DNA of 64,000 bases from Asterochloris sp. CNOR1 (Eukaryota > Chlorophyta > Trebouxiophyceae > Trebouxiales > Trebouxiaceae): NCBI GenBank assembly GCA_963969365.1, contig OZ017761.1, positions 1 through 64,000 of the forward strand, given 5' to 3'. Position 1 is the first letter of the stretch. Every line of letters starts with the position of its first letter. Under the pieces are notes generated by a model. It saw only the letters and a program-made list of their open reading frames with translations, had not been told where the DNA came from and did not search any database. This document shows positions 35,201 to 47,259 of this stretch, piece after piece. The position numbers and the translations under genes were made by a program.

Positions 35201-38200
35201 GGGGCTGGCTGTGACTGGTGAAACACTGTACTTGTGCGCAAGCGCAATCACAAGCATGGCACTGACAAAATCATGAAGCTGCTTCCTTGCTGGACAAGCT
35301 GGGCTGTGAGGGCTGGACAAGAAGCTGTTGCCGCCTATCTCCTACTGATTCAGGAGAGGAAGAAGGATGTACTCTCATGTTATTGATGCCTGCCAGATGT
35401 GAGACAGACAGCCGCAGCAGGGCTCCTCTCAGGAGGACATCTTGCTGATTGAGCTCATCTTGATGACCTCTGGTACCTGTTGGGTGAGGGGCAGATGTGT
35501 GGAACGCTGTGCTGACTGAGCTCACCTTTGATGGTAAGGCTAGTGCCCAGCGGGTGAGAGGCAGCTTTATGGAACGCTGTGCTGGTCTGTCTAGATTAGC
35601 ATTGCGGCCCTGTGACATGGCTGACAGCATGGGCAAGGCATGCATGGACGTGTGCCTCTGGTGTTCCTGAACCCAGTGGCAGCAGCTGCCGCCCTGCCGG
35701 CACCAGCGGTGATACCCAACCCCCAGCAGCGCGTGAAGGGCTGTGATTGGGATTATGCTCTCACCTTGCTGTTGAGGTTGGTGCCCAGCGGAGTCAGGCC
35801 GTTGAAGTTGACCTGCTGCAGCAGCTGGCTGGCAGCAGTGCTGTCGCGGATGCCGTTACCCTGCAGGGCAACAAGCAGAACTTGCAGGTGCCCAATTTGT
35901 TATGTTTGCATTCTGGCCACCCTGCAAGCAGATCAGAGTGCCCTGCATGCTGACTCAGGTGGGTGTGTTCTCAGCGCAGTCACTGATGCAGAGGACTCAA
36001 AGCCAGATGCAGACTGCGCACTGCAGCACACCTGAGTGCTGTTGTTCATGAAGCGGATCAGGATCCCATCATCGTCAAACAGGGTGGCCACCTGCGGGGG
36101 CAGCAGAGGAACTGCTGAGTACAGTGATGTGACCAGGCAATGCCGATTCGATGCTGGGAGGCATGCCCAGTGGAAACTCAGCAGACTAGATGCAGCAGCT
36201 ACAGCTTTACACAGACCGGCAGCAAGTGCCAGGGCTGTGGCTTCCCGCTAAGCTTTCCAAGAAGATGTGCTCATGGAAAGCTCAGACGATCAGGTGGCAG
36301 GAGGTGCCAGTGCTGTGGCTGCTTGTGCCAGCTGTGCATGCAACACATTAATTTGGATGCTGCTACTGCTGTGAGGTGGTGGTGCTGACGACAACACTGC
36401 CCATGCCAGGTGTCAGAACAGATCATCGTCCAACGTGGGTAAGATGGGCAGGATGCAGCGCCGTGTGCCACTGCAGCAGCTTACTCACCTCTGCCACACG
36501 TCCCAGAATGAGCTTCAGGTCATTGATGCGCTCACCTACACGGGCAATGTGGCAGCGTTGAGCACACTGTCCCATTGTGCATGTGGGCCAATGGCAGGGC
36601 ATTGGAAGGCCTCATTGTACCCTGACTGGTGTTCATTTCCAATCAGCTTCAGGCTGAGTGGGCCAGGCCCCTGTTGGGAAACTTGGGGCTCAACCCAGGT
36701 TCCTTGTGGTGGGTGGTCACAACCATGGGACTAAAAGTGAGGTAGGCTGCGTTGAGCTGTCTGTTACTATTACTGAGGCCGCTTGCTGGGGATGCACCAG
36801 ACTGCAACACCAGCCTGAATGTATCCAAGTAGAGCAACAAGTGACTGGTGGGAGCGGGATGCATCCACCAGTTGCTGAGATGCTGCGTCGGGCAACAAGC
36901 CTGCTGCACCAGGAAGCACTCTCCTGGGCAGCCCCAAGCTCCTCAGCTGTGCAAAGCCCCAGATCTTGCCACAGACCCACCGTTCTCCTCAAACACCATG
37001 GAGCCGGAGTCGTCGCAGTAGATGACGATGTCGTACAGCGCCAGAGCTGCCAAGTCGTAGGCCAGCTCGCGGGGCATGCCCCACCGCTGGGCCAGCCCGC
37101 TGCAGGCAGCAGGGGACAGAGATTGATGTCTGAGTGTCAGTAAGAGATGCCCTGGCCCTTAGACCTGAGACGGCCCGCTGCAGGCAGCTGGGGACAGATG
37201 TTGCATGTCAGGTGGCAGCAAGAGATCTCCTGGCACATGAGCTGCCAGGCTCCAGGCCACCATGGAGCAGGCAGCCCCAGGCTTGACTAGGGCGCTGCAT
37301 CTTGGAGAAAGGTGCCGGAAAGATTAACTGCCTGGCCAAACCGGCGTCTGTTGCTGCAGAGCATGTTCCTTGCCGAAGGTGACGCAAGGTGCTGCCATGA
37401 CTTGACTCACACAAGGGGAGGCGGTTGTGGCTGGTTCACAAGTATGCTGGTTGATCATGGCTGTCACGTTGCAGGCAGGAGGCAGAGTGCCTCAAGTGGC
37501 CAGTCTAACACAAAAGCTGCCTTTGGCCTGAGACCTGCTGCTACCCCTGAGATTGCAGAACCAACAATGCTGGTGCCATGCAGGTCCAGGTCGAGCAGGG
37601 CAACAGCCATGAGACGTACTGTCAGTGCTGGTCTTAGCCAGCACTGCAGGCAGGTAGCTCTCAGTCAGGCACACCCCAATACCCAGCCCCGCCTCACTTG
37701 AAGTCGACGCGAGTGACCTTGTTGAGCACATTGTTGTACTGCTGGCTGCCGGGGGGATAGAACCCCTGCAGCTGATTCATCTGAATGATCTGCTGTACCT
37801 TGTTCTGCAGCATCTGGGCATTGCCACCCGCACCTGCGTTGCATGAAGTGGAACTGTGCCCTTTGGCATGTGGCTGCAAAACAGGAATGCACCCATAGAT
37901 GAAAACTGCTGCACAGCAGGAACTTTAGGCTTCAGCATCTGCATGCTGCCGCATGTGCCTCCAGCAGAGCGCAGTGCACAGGCGTGCAGTCGCAGCAGAT
38001 GAAGCTTTCATAAGCAGATATGTGTTGGTAGGAGCACCTGTTTGCAGCACAGAGCAACGTCCTGCCAGATACTAGAACACACACAACCCATCCAGGCAGC
38101 TCATTGCTGCAAAGGTGGCAAGTGATTTGCAGTGAACCCATGCACCTACGGAAGCATTGATAGAGCCACACCTTGTGTGGACTGCTGCACAGCTTTGCAA

Positions 38201-40519
38201 AACCATCATCTGCCCACAGATCAGGGCACACAGTGCAGCCTCAGGCTTCCGCAGACTCAACAGCCCTGATCAACGGGAGTTGGTAGCACCGATGCGTTGA
38301 ACAGGTTGCACATGCAAGGTTGGGCTCAGACCATGCAGTGCAGAAAGTGGCCTGCAACATCTGGGCTGAGAGCAGGCAGGTGTATCTTCACTTGGGCCCC
38401 CCGCAACTTTTGCAATGGTGGGCTCACAAAGCAGGCAGTGTAACCTCACCTGCCACCCTGCACCTCTGGCAGTAGCGGGCTTTAAGTGGTCCTGCAGACT
38501 CAAGTGTGGCCCCCGTGCATGCCCTGCTGCAGAGCACATTGCTAAATAGCATCGTCTGCACTTGGGGCTGCACGCTTGCTCACCTGGGCCCCCACCCATG
38601 CCCTGCTGCATGCCCCCTTGCTGCCCAGGCTGACCAAATTGCCCCTGCTGCGGGGGCATGCCTCCAGGCTGCCCAAACTGCCCCTGCTGCCCCAGTCCCT
38701 GCCCTGGCTGGCCCATGCCTGGCTTGGGCTGGAAGCCACCTGCAGCAGGCAGATGCAGCACTGACATGTGTGTCTCTTGGCTATTGCCCATCCTGACCTG
38801 CACCTGCAGGGCGGCAGCGTTGTCACTTTCAGCAACATCGGTGCTGGCAGCAAAGCTCCAGGCCGACACCAGCTTTGTGGAAATCACTGTTCAAGATGCC
38901 GTCGATGTGCAGCATGATAACATGCAGCTAAGGTGAGACATCGCTGCCCCTGCCACACTTTTGCTGCGTACTGCTGGCGCTGCGTGCAGTCGGCAGGTAA
39001 AGCAGTGAGCACTGCCACAAAAAGTCTGCGACTGCGACACAACACATGACTCCTGGCTCTCCCGCTGCCCGCATGCTGCTGGGCTGTGCACAAAGAGTGA
39101 GACAGCTAGATGGTGTTGCACTGGCATGGATAGCAGGCTCGTAAGCCAACAGCTGTAATTCCAAGGGCGAAACAGACCTGGAAGCTTGTGCAACAACACA
39201 ACAGGGCATGGTGAGATCTGTTGGAGAGACCTCTACACGTCACTGCTAGGGTTGACCTGAGGGCTGCTGTCATGCATATGTCACTGGCACTGCCACACTG
39301 AGGATGCCGCAGCGCATCGCAGCTTTTTAGTGGCAATCCAGTTTGCTGGCCTTTAAAGCAGCCTTTAGTAGCTGGCTTGAGCCCGGTGCGCCATGTCCTG
39401 CTGCCCCTAAGCCTGCGCTTGGCATGCCAGAACGGCAGCGTGAGGCCACTATCAAACCCAATGGTCCTGCTGTGCGACGCTCTGTGTGGAGCCCTTTCAT
39501 GCCACTGCTGCCAGCGTGAGACGTGGCAGCACAAAGGCCCACCTGGCTGCCCTCCGAACTGGCCCTGCTGCCCCATCCCTTGCTGTCCAGGCATTCCTCC
39601 TGGCTGCCCTCCAAACTGGCCCTGCTGGCCCATCCCCTGCTGCCCTGGCTGCCCTCCAAACTGGCCGGGGCCGCCCTGCTGCCCAGGGAACTGGCCCATG
39701 GGGGGCTGGCCGGGGTACTGCTGCTGCTGCTGCATGCCTGGCTGACCTCCCATGCCAGGCTGGCCGCCCATGCCAGGCTGCTGCCCGCCCATCTGGCCTC
39801 CCATCCCCTGGGACTGAGGAGGGAACTGTTGCATCCCAGGCTGACCCCCCATGCCAGGCTGGCCCCCTGTGGTGAGCATGAGCTTGGTCAGCTCAGGCTC
39901 TGCCATAGCCGCTGTTCAGCAAAGGGCAGCGACTGCAAAAGCCTATGGAGCTTCCAGGGCTAGACAGGCAAGCCCTGCCTGCAGAAGTGTGGTGAACAGG
40001 CAGTAGCCTGCTCTCAAAACTGGCAGGCTTGTGTCTCTGCGCAAGGCAGCGCCGGATGCGGCAAGGAGCATTGAAACATGGATTGTGCACACTTGAGCAG
40101 TGCCTGCTGTCAATAGAATGGGGGAGAGGGAAAAGGGGCATCCAAACCCCTCATGGTGCAACACTGCACTCTCAGTGCCCTCTGCTTCTCCATGGATGGC
40201 TTCTCCCCACAAACACGGTTTTGTATTGTGCTGGACTGTTGTGCAGCAGATGCACAAAACCGAATCATGGCTCTTCTCTAGCGTGCTGATGCTTCCAAAG
40301 ATGCCAAGCCCTCTAAAGTGCTGCAGGACGTGGACATCAACACCGCACAGACGCTGTATCATCTAGCAAGGGCGCCTTGTTACCATGTTGCATGCATGCA
40401 GGCTCACCAGCATTGAAGTTACCCGGCCCGCCCTGGGTGAAGCCTCCACCCTGCATGGGAGGGGCAGATGGGGTTGGGCCTCCTCCACCGGCAGCCTGAA
40501 GCTTGCTCGCCAGGCCCAT
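32260..40519 (-). CDS. vWA1: von Willebrand A domain protein with Gly/Gln/Pro/Met-rich N-terminus
   Basis: Thirteen exons close exactly into 480 residues: 40408..40519, 39543..39866, 38584..38739, 37698..37833, 36981..37099, 36489..36535, 36032..36091, 35765..35860, 35091..35169, 34186..34298, 33305..33394, 32793..32864, 32260..32298. Residues 1-37 start MGLASKLQAAGG; about residues 38-205 are QPGMGGQ/QFGQPG-type low complexity. GFYPPGSQQYNNVLNKVTRV precedes the vWA domain. The metal-site (MIDAS) residues are all present: DDSGS (Asp272, Ser274, Ser276), the Thr in GLTPLGT, and the Asp in TDGEPTG. Then come VGKDQKAQAFLATLDND, LEAEEYGRKGINLTPDLWLV and an acidic end SSYDEQD. No signal peptide or membrane segment, so likely intracellular; a metal-dependent protein-binding role is the family expectation, the partner is unknown. 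The shared start motif with vWA2 decides the start codon. Confidence 0.88.
33376..33772 (-). repeat. Three copies of a vWA1 exon start with its acceptor
   Basis: CCTTCTGGTCCTTGCCCACC plus TGCA occurs at 33376 (used exon 33305..33394, reading VGKDQKAQ), at 33551 with only base changes before it, and in worn form at 33749 (CCTTCTGGTCCATCCACACC). The spacings are 175 and 198 bp. The extra copies are in the next intron upstream. Confidence 0.75.
35481..35584 (-). repeat. Direct repeat in a vWA1 intron, 71-bp spacing
   Basis: GGGTGAGGGGCAGATGTGTG..GAACGCTGTGCTG at 35481 recurs as GGGTGAGAGGCAGCTTTATG..GAACGCTGTGCTG at 35552. The flanking GAGCTCACCTTTGATGGTAA and GTGCCCAGCGG segment resembles the used exon edge at 35757-35800, so these are decayed copies of that exon/donor edge. 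Confidence 0.6.
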
Positions 40520-40709
40520 GCTGACAGGGTTGCTTGATTCTTTAACTCCGGCAAGAGAGGCTGAACTGAGAAGCTTCCTCGAGAGAAGAGAGACTGAATC
40601 TAATGACATAACCCTGCAGCTGACCCCAGATCCCCTTTTCACGGGCTCAAAACCCAGCAGTTGGAAACTCTTCTGCCGGTCCACTAAGCGTCAGCTTCAA
40701 TACAGCAGA
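40520..40709. promoter_or_regulatory. 190-bp divergent promoter between vWA1 and vWA2
   Basis: The start codons of two paralogs face away from each other at 40519 (-) and 40710 (+). The interval must hold both promoters and 5' UTRs unless there are untranslated upstream exons. It is not an obvious palindrome. Both flanking frames stay open through it, which is likely chance. Role inferred from layout. Confidence 0.6.
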
Positions 40710-43700
40710 ATGGGACTGGCGTCGAAATTGCAAGCCGCAGGGGGCCAGCCTCCCCCTGTGCAGCAGCAGCCGGGCATGCAGCAACAAAGTGAGAAGCTCT
40801 GAGCACTGCATGCTTGAATTTGGCCATGCGCCCCTGCATACAGTGGTTGATGCCATTCATGCATGCCTGCCCTCCTTGCAATGCACATCGCTCGTGCTGA
40901 ATGAACGCTGCTGTCAGGCTATGGGAGTGCTCAACCTCAGTACGGAGGCCAGCAACAGCAGGGCGGGCAATTCCCCTCTGGAGGCTTCACCAGCTTTGGG
41001 GCGCCCCCTCCAGGTGAGACGCTGGCACAGTGCGCTTTGCTTCACCTCAGGAGGCCAGGCCAGACATTCCATCACATGTCACCGATGTGTCAACCCTTGT
41101 GCACTGCACCAACAGGCGGTTGAGTGCCCGTTGAGAGGCACTTTCAAAGGCTGCGTCCTCTCCAGGGAGCCGGCCCCCTTGGCTGCATTGCCCGGCAGCT
41201 ACCACTGCGTGAACACTGCCGTGCTGCCCTTGCACTTTCACACCTGCCAGTCCTGGTGAAACATTAGGAGCCAGCCCTCGCCACAGATGTGTTCGGACAC
41301 CTCACATATAAGTTAGCTCAGACAGCGCTGCGGGTCAGGTAGAGGGTGTAAGTGGTCTGCAAGGGTAGCCCTCAGACAGCAGCTAATTCTCGGGGCGGCA
41401 CTCCATCCCATGCATGCAACACGCTGTGGGTAAGCGCTCTGCCAAGGGGCGTAGCATGCTGGCGGAGAGCTGCCTCAGGGCGGCATCCTTTCCCCAGCGG
41501 CACTCAGCCTTTGGACCCAACGGGCATTGCAGCTCATCCCAACTGCTGGCCTGCAGGTGCAGGGCACACTGACTGCCTGCAAGACACTTTGGACTTGATG
41601 CACTTGCGCCTCAAATTGCCGGCTTGCACGTGCAGGCCAAGCTCAGGGTGGCTGCCTTGTCCCTCTGGCACAAGAATCACAAGAGGACTCTGGACTGGAT
41701 AGGCGCCGTTGTTTAGATGTGGTGCAAGAACCTGGATTAGATGGGCACTGCTGTCCAAGCAAGGTGCTGCCCTGCAGGCGCAGGGCACGCTGGATAACAG
41801 CCAGGTTGCACCGTCAGGCATTGCTGTTCGATCAAGGTGCTGTCTGCAGGTGCAGCACAGCCTGGCATGGGACAGCCTCAATTCGGCGGCCCCCAGCAAC
41901 AGTACCCTGGATTTGGCGGCCCCCAGCAGGAGTACCCTGGCTACCAGCAGCCAGGCTTGGGGGGGTCCCAGCAGCAGCCAGGCTTTGGGGGTGGCCAGCA
42001 GCAGCCAGCCTTTGGGGGTGCCCAGCAGCAGCAGGGCGGCAACTTGGGGCCGGCTCTGCAGTCCAAGCTGCAGGCCATCGTGCAGACCAACAGCCTGCAG
42101 GTGAGCTGGCACGCTTGTGCTCAGCTGTGACCCATATGTGCATACGGTTGAAGCATGTCAGGCAGAGCCCTTTGATACGGACTGTGGCAGACTGTGTTGC
42201 CCTTGATGTGGGCACGTCTTAGGCTCCTGCAGTTTGTGTTCAGCCTGCTAGAAGGACCTGGCACTGCATGCTGTAGACAGTCTATGCAGCACCCTGCCTG
42301 CCAATCATCCCATAACAGCAATCAGCTCTATTTAATCATTCTTCTGGCTGCCATCTGGGCTATCTGACAAACAGTGCATGCACCCCTGCTGCTGCTCTAG
42401 AACTGCTGAAATGCTTCTGCACCTGCCTGCCTAACTTCTGCACCTGCCTGCCTGACTTGTCCCTCCGCTGTGCTGCCAGGCGTTCTACCCACCCCAGAGG
42501 CTGCAGCAGGTGGTGACCAAACTGCAAAAGGTAGACTTCAGGTGGGACACTAGTGTTCCACCGATATTGGCTTGTCTGCAGCATCTTGTACCAGGTGTAA
42601 GGGTTGCAACATCATACACAGCAATGGCATGCTGCATGAGCAAACCCTTGTGACTGTGTGGCACATGTCAACCCAGAGGGGCACAGTCTGGAGTACAGCG
42701 TTGCTCTCCTAAGTTGGCCGCAGCGACCTGGCCATATGGTCTGGCTGGCCTGTCCTGCCCTGACCTGACATGACAGCTGTCTTGCGCTGCTTCCGCGAGG
42801 ACTCGTATGGTTGAGAACAAGCAGATTGGCGTGCCGTGGCCTGGACTCAGAAGTGGCGGCACCTTGGGCTGCATTGGCGGCTGTCTTGCATGGCATACTG
42901 CAGTGGCTTGAGTGGTTCAGTCTTCATACCCTAGGTAGGGCGACCCACTTCGTGCAAAGCACGGAGAAGCAACAAATGGCTCAAGCATGCACAGTATAGA
43001 CCTGCTTGCAATCAACTTTGATTTGTATTTTCAGTAAAAGGCTGCTGTGGGGGTCTGGCTCAGAGGTGGCGCATGCCCCTGGCTGCCTTGGCGGCTGTCT
43101 TGCACTGCACACTGCAAGGGGCTTAAGTGGTGCATCTGGCTGCTGCAGGAGTCTTGCTCAGAGGTGGCGCATGCCCCTGGAGATGGCGCTGGATTTAGCA
43201 GTGCTGGGGCTGTACGACATCTTCATCTACGCAGGTGGGTTTGATACCGACTGGGGTGCCCTTCACGACTTCCAACCACCTAATGGAGTCTGCACCTGCC
43301 TGCCTTGTGCTGTGATGCACATGGGGCCAGTACTGTCGTCCACAGTGGGATGGAGTACGACCTGCCTCACATCTAGGCCTGATCGCAGCTGCCATGCTGC
43401 ACTACACACCCCATGGCAGGCTGTTTGCTTGGCAATCGCAATCAGAAGTGGAAGGGAGCACAAGCAGTCCATCTTTGCGCCTTCGAAGCAGAACAGCTGC
43501 TCAGCTGGCGCGCCACGTGATCTGCTCAGACGCTTGTGCATTGCAGGTTGCACTGTGTATCGGCCGTGTCAAGGTGTGTGGCTGCATCAACCTCTGCACT
43601 GACAAATGCCCTTCTTGCAGTTTCAATGGAGCAGCAGCATCGCTGTGCTCTCCTGCTGATTGGCCAACACTGCTCTGCAGATGACTCGTCCTCAATGAAG

Positions 43701-46194
43701 TATGTGGACAAGGGCGAGAGAATCGATGACCTGAATGCCATTGTGGAGAAGGTCACTGAGGTGGCCACCCTCTTCGATGATGACGGCATCACGGTGAGTC
43801 CTGATTTGGACATTTGGTGGATCTCTGAGGGCAAAGGTTTCCTATGCACTGTGGGCCATGCAGTATGTAGTAGTTTGCACATGGAATGCAACAGCTGTAG
43901 TCTCCCATGTTCACTGCGCAGCCTCACAAGACAAGCAACAGTGACAATCAGTCGCTGCCGTGTGCCAGTGTTCAGTGAGGTGTTGGGTGTTTCCCCTTGT
44001 CCCTACCATAAGCGGCGGCCTGTGCAGTGCTTGAGGCCACCTTTCCTGGACAGCGCTGAAAAGTGGTTGCTCAGGCTGCTTGCCCCAGCAAGCTCCCCCG
44101 TACTGTCCTGCTTAGCTCTGTTGGCAGGCAGTGATGTTACAGCACGCCCATGGCAGGACTGTCTCACCTTGCATGTTGCATGTAGACAGCTTGGTCACCA
44201 GCCATGCATGCTGAGAATCAAGCTACGTAGAGGTCGCTCAGAACATCATCCAGTCATGCAGCCTGCAGTGCTTCTGCATCAGCAAGCCCAGCACTGCGCC
44301 GTGTTCTGCAGTGCATTGCGCTACAGTGCCATATCAAGAAACCTTGAGCCTGTGGGCAGCACGGCGAGATCTGCACCTCTTCCGACTCCTCCAGTTGCTG
44401 CCTGTGCAGTGCCGCTTCATGAACAGCCCAGCCTGTGGGGACAACATCAGGGACCCAGGGGCTGCGCAGAAGTTCATCCGGACCCAGTCCAAGTATGAGG
44501 GCATGACCCCGATGGGCTCCCAGCTGGAGGCCAAAATCCTGCACCCCTTCCTGGGGCAGGCCCTGTTCAAGAGGAACCTTGAGAAGCCCATGCTGGTGGG
44601 TTCAGAGCAAAGCACTGGCACATCTGGAGAGATACACACAGGGCACCTCTGGGTTATTCTTTGTCCTGACTTGGCGGATTAATTTTTGTGCCTTGCTGGA
44701 CGGTGCCTACCCTTACGTAAACATCTACAGATTCCATTTAGACTGCATACCTCTCCTTCACATGCTGCTTTGCTTGTCTGTCAGAGCACATTCATGAGAG
44801 TCACTCTGCAGCTCATGGTGCACGACAATTGCAGGCCCCACCAAGCCTATGCTCTCCCTCACCCCAGTGCAGATCATCTGCGTGAGAACACCCATGATAC
44901 ATGACTGCCTGGCATTGCACGTCCCCAGCAAGCTTGTCCTCATTCCCTCCACCTTCTGTGCAGGTCATCTGTGTGACTGATGGGGAGCCCACCCAGGAGC
45001 CTCAGAACCGCATCTTTGAGGTCATCATGGCTGCCAAGCGCGCATGCCTCAACAGCCAGTATGGCGGCAAAGCTGTGGCCTTCATGTTTGCACAGGTGAG
45101 CAAGATATGAGTCAAGCTGACCACATCACACGTCAAGCCATGAGCAACCCCTGAGTGGTGTCCATGTGCGAACAGCCAGTGCAGCGAGATGGTCACACCC
45201 TTCATGTCGAAAGAGGTGCAAAGGCCAACTATCTGAGTTGGCCAATCTGCCAGCACCCACTGGATGCTGTGCCTGTCTTGGCATCCAGTACGGGGGCAAG
45301 CCACTGGCCAACATGTAGCACAGGTGAGGTGTTTGCACAGGTCAGGACTGGTCACGACAGACTTCGAGCTGCCAGCGACAGCGGGACTGTGCTCCTGCCC
45401 CAGCAGCCAGCGCGTGGGCAAGACCATGGCCTCATGCTTTGCCAGGGTCAGTCCACTCAAGCCCCTGCCTGTTGCATGCAGGTGGGCAAGGACCAGGGGC
45501 CCGCTTTGCCAACCCCAACCCAATCAAGCCTGCATCTGCTGCGTGCAGGTGGGCAAGGATCAGGGGGCCCAGCAGTTCCTGCAGCTGCTCGACTCCAACC
45601 GGGACATAGGCGATGTGGTTGATGCAGTCAGCTACTATGGTGAGCTGTTGGCTGATGCTTCCTGGGGAGCTTGTGGTTGACAGCATGAGCATGGCAACGC
45701 CGTCTGATGGCTGTCTCCAGCAGCGTTGAGTCCTGTAAATTAGTCCAGCAACTGGACAGGCGGCCTGGGTCCTAGGGCACATAATATTGCACCAGGCTGG
45801 CAAGCGTGCCACCAACCTGCTCCTGGCTGGTAGCTAGCAGATCTCCAGCCACATAGCTGAAAGAGGCTGCTGCAGGACTGACATACTGCACCATGATGTG
45901 CAGAGCTGGAGGCTGAAGAGTATGCAAAGAAAGGAATCACGCTGTCACCAGAACTTTGGCTGGTCAAGCTGATGGTGGGAGCTATTGACCCCAGGTACTG
46001 ACATGAGGGATGAGGCCCACATCGCTGTCATGTCTGCTCTAGAAGAGGCTTTGTCTGATAGCTCCTGCTGCCCTGTTGCATCAAGCCGTGCTACTGATTG
46101 CTCGTGTCCTCTGTTGCCACAAGCTTTCTGGCCATCTTATAAGCATGCTTCCGTTGACTGCCCCTGCAGCTATGACGAAGGCGACGAGGGCTGA
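40710..46194 (+). CDS. vWA2: paralogous von Willebrand A domain protein with Gln/Gly-rich N-terminus
   Basis: Eleven exons close exactly into 403 residues: 40710..40788, 40918..41013, 41850..42100, 42480..42541, 43149..43234, 43681..43793, 44410..44595, 44964..45095, 45549..45639, 45904..45994, 46170..46194. It starts MGLASKLQAAGG like vWA1, followed by a Gln/Gly/Pro/Tyr/Phe-rich segment (QQYPGFGGPQQEYPG type) to about residue 140. AFYPPQRLQQVVTKLQKVDF leads into the vWA domain. The MIDAS residues are DDSSS (Asp192, Ser194, Ser196), the Thr in GMTPMGS, and the Asp in TDGEPTQ. VGKDQGAQQFLQLLDSN, LEAEEYAKKGITLSPELWLV and SYDEGDEG at the C-terminus mirror vWA1. Most splice positions and phases match those of vWA1, showing common descent; vWA2 has fused exons that vWA1 keeps split (for example ERIDDL...VATLFDDDG is one exon here). 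Likely intracellular. Confidence 0.88.
41545..41861 (+). repeat. Copies of a vWA2 exon start with its acceptor
   Basis: The used exon starts at 41850 after GCTGTCTGCAG, followed by GTGCAGCACAGC. Related pieces occur at 41545 (GCTGGCCTGCAGGTGCAGGG) and 41766 (GCTGCCCTGCAGGCGCAGGG). The spacings are 221 and 73 bp. Both extra copies are in the preceding intron. Confidence 0.65.
45051..45450 (+). repeat. Four tandem copies of the vWA2 exon 8 end and donor, 109-122 bp apart
   Basis: The used exon end reads AACAGCCAGTATGGCGGCAA..GTGGCCTTCATGTTTGCACA then G and the donor GTGAGC (45051-45101). Copies follow with anchors CCAGT/CCAGC at 45176, 45285 and 45407 (for example CATCCAGTACGGGGGCAAGC at 45282 and AGCCAGCGCGTGGGCAAGAC at 45405). 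Each ends in a CACAGGTGAG- or CCAGGGTCAG-like donor. The second exon junction downstream is likewise doubled: GCATGCAGGTGGGCAAGGAC at 45474 and GCGTGCAGGTGGGCAAGGAT at 45541. Confidence 0.8.
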
Positions 46195-47259
46195 TGCATA
46201 CCGTGTGCAGTGCCGAGTCCAGCCTCTCTCGCTACCACACATTGTTGAATCTTGTCGTCACTGTACCAGTCGCCTCATTGATCACTGCAGCTGCCTCACT
46301 GAAAAGTGGCTGGTATCCCTCTGTTGATGCATGTGACATCATGCAACACTGAATGCTTGAGCCATTTTGAGCCTCTCCTGCGCATCAATCTCAGCTTATG
46401 CAAACATCGAAGAGTTGGGCAATGGGCCCAGTCAATACGCTCAGCTGCTGTTGACAAAGGTTGGGGCTGTATCTGAGCACATCTGCTAGTCCCAGAAGTG
46501 CCTCACTCCAGTCAGGTGGCCCCCTCAAGATCTTGCAGCAACTAATCTGAAACTTCATAATGGGGACGCTGTTGGCTATGGTGGCAAGAGCCCTAGCAGG
46601 TATATTGTTTCTGCTTTACAGACAGGACTCTGATCCAGCCTGGACAGTATGCTTGCATTACGGCAGCCAGCGTTGTCTATACTAAGCCCAGCTGGCATGG
46701 ACGCGAACCCCTTGAATGCTGTCAGCCTCACGTCACAGGGCTGTGTCATGGAACCATCAAGAGGCAATGCCGGCAGGGTTCCACAGTTCATGAAGGTTCA
46801 TATGTCGAATTGCAGCAATCTTGTCTGCAAAAATGGGCTGCACTGTTCTGACGAGACTTCACAGCAGCCCAGCAAGCAGCGACACACCGGCGCCTCCCCA
46901 CCATAGATGTTTGCAAGGTCCAAGGCATGGAACTGTTAAGAGTACCAGCATGCCAACAGGTCCAGAACTAAGTGCCTGGCCCTCAGCAGGCCAGAGCATT
47001 GGACTTCTTGCCAGTCTGAGAAAGACATGTGTGATGCACTGTTTAGGACAGGACAGCTGATGCCACCAGATGCAGCTCGACCTTGGGGGCGCTTTGCTGG
47101 AGCAGCTAGGCCATCTGGATCCGTGATGAAGAATTTCAAGCCCGGCAAGGCTTGGCCAGCCCACCGCTGGTGACATCTGCCTTGGCAAGTGTGCTTACGC
47201 GGCGTACAGCACGGGCGGCCGGTGGGTGATTCAGGAGGTTGCATATGCATGCTGATGAT
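46195..47259. other. Convergent intergenic region between vWA2 and the reductase gene
   Basis: This 1.07-kb stretch between two stop codons should hold both 3' UTRs. Only short frames are present on both strands, without splice-consistent extension. I see no repeat or RNA gene. Confidence 0.5.

Noticed and set aside
39506-39906. A vWA1 start at the ATG of 39906 (MAEPELTKLM)
   Set aside because: It also gives a closed frame, but an acceptor at 39867 joins in phase to an exon starting MGLASKLQAAGG at 40519, the same start as vWA2, which is the better model.
39377-39963. Plus-strand frames opposite the vWA1 N-terminus, Cys/Pro- or Leu/Ala-rich
   Set aside because: They are the complement of the QPGMGGQ repeats; the minus-strand frame joins by phase to the vWA domain, the plus frames join to nothing.
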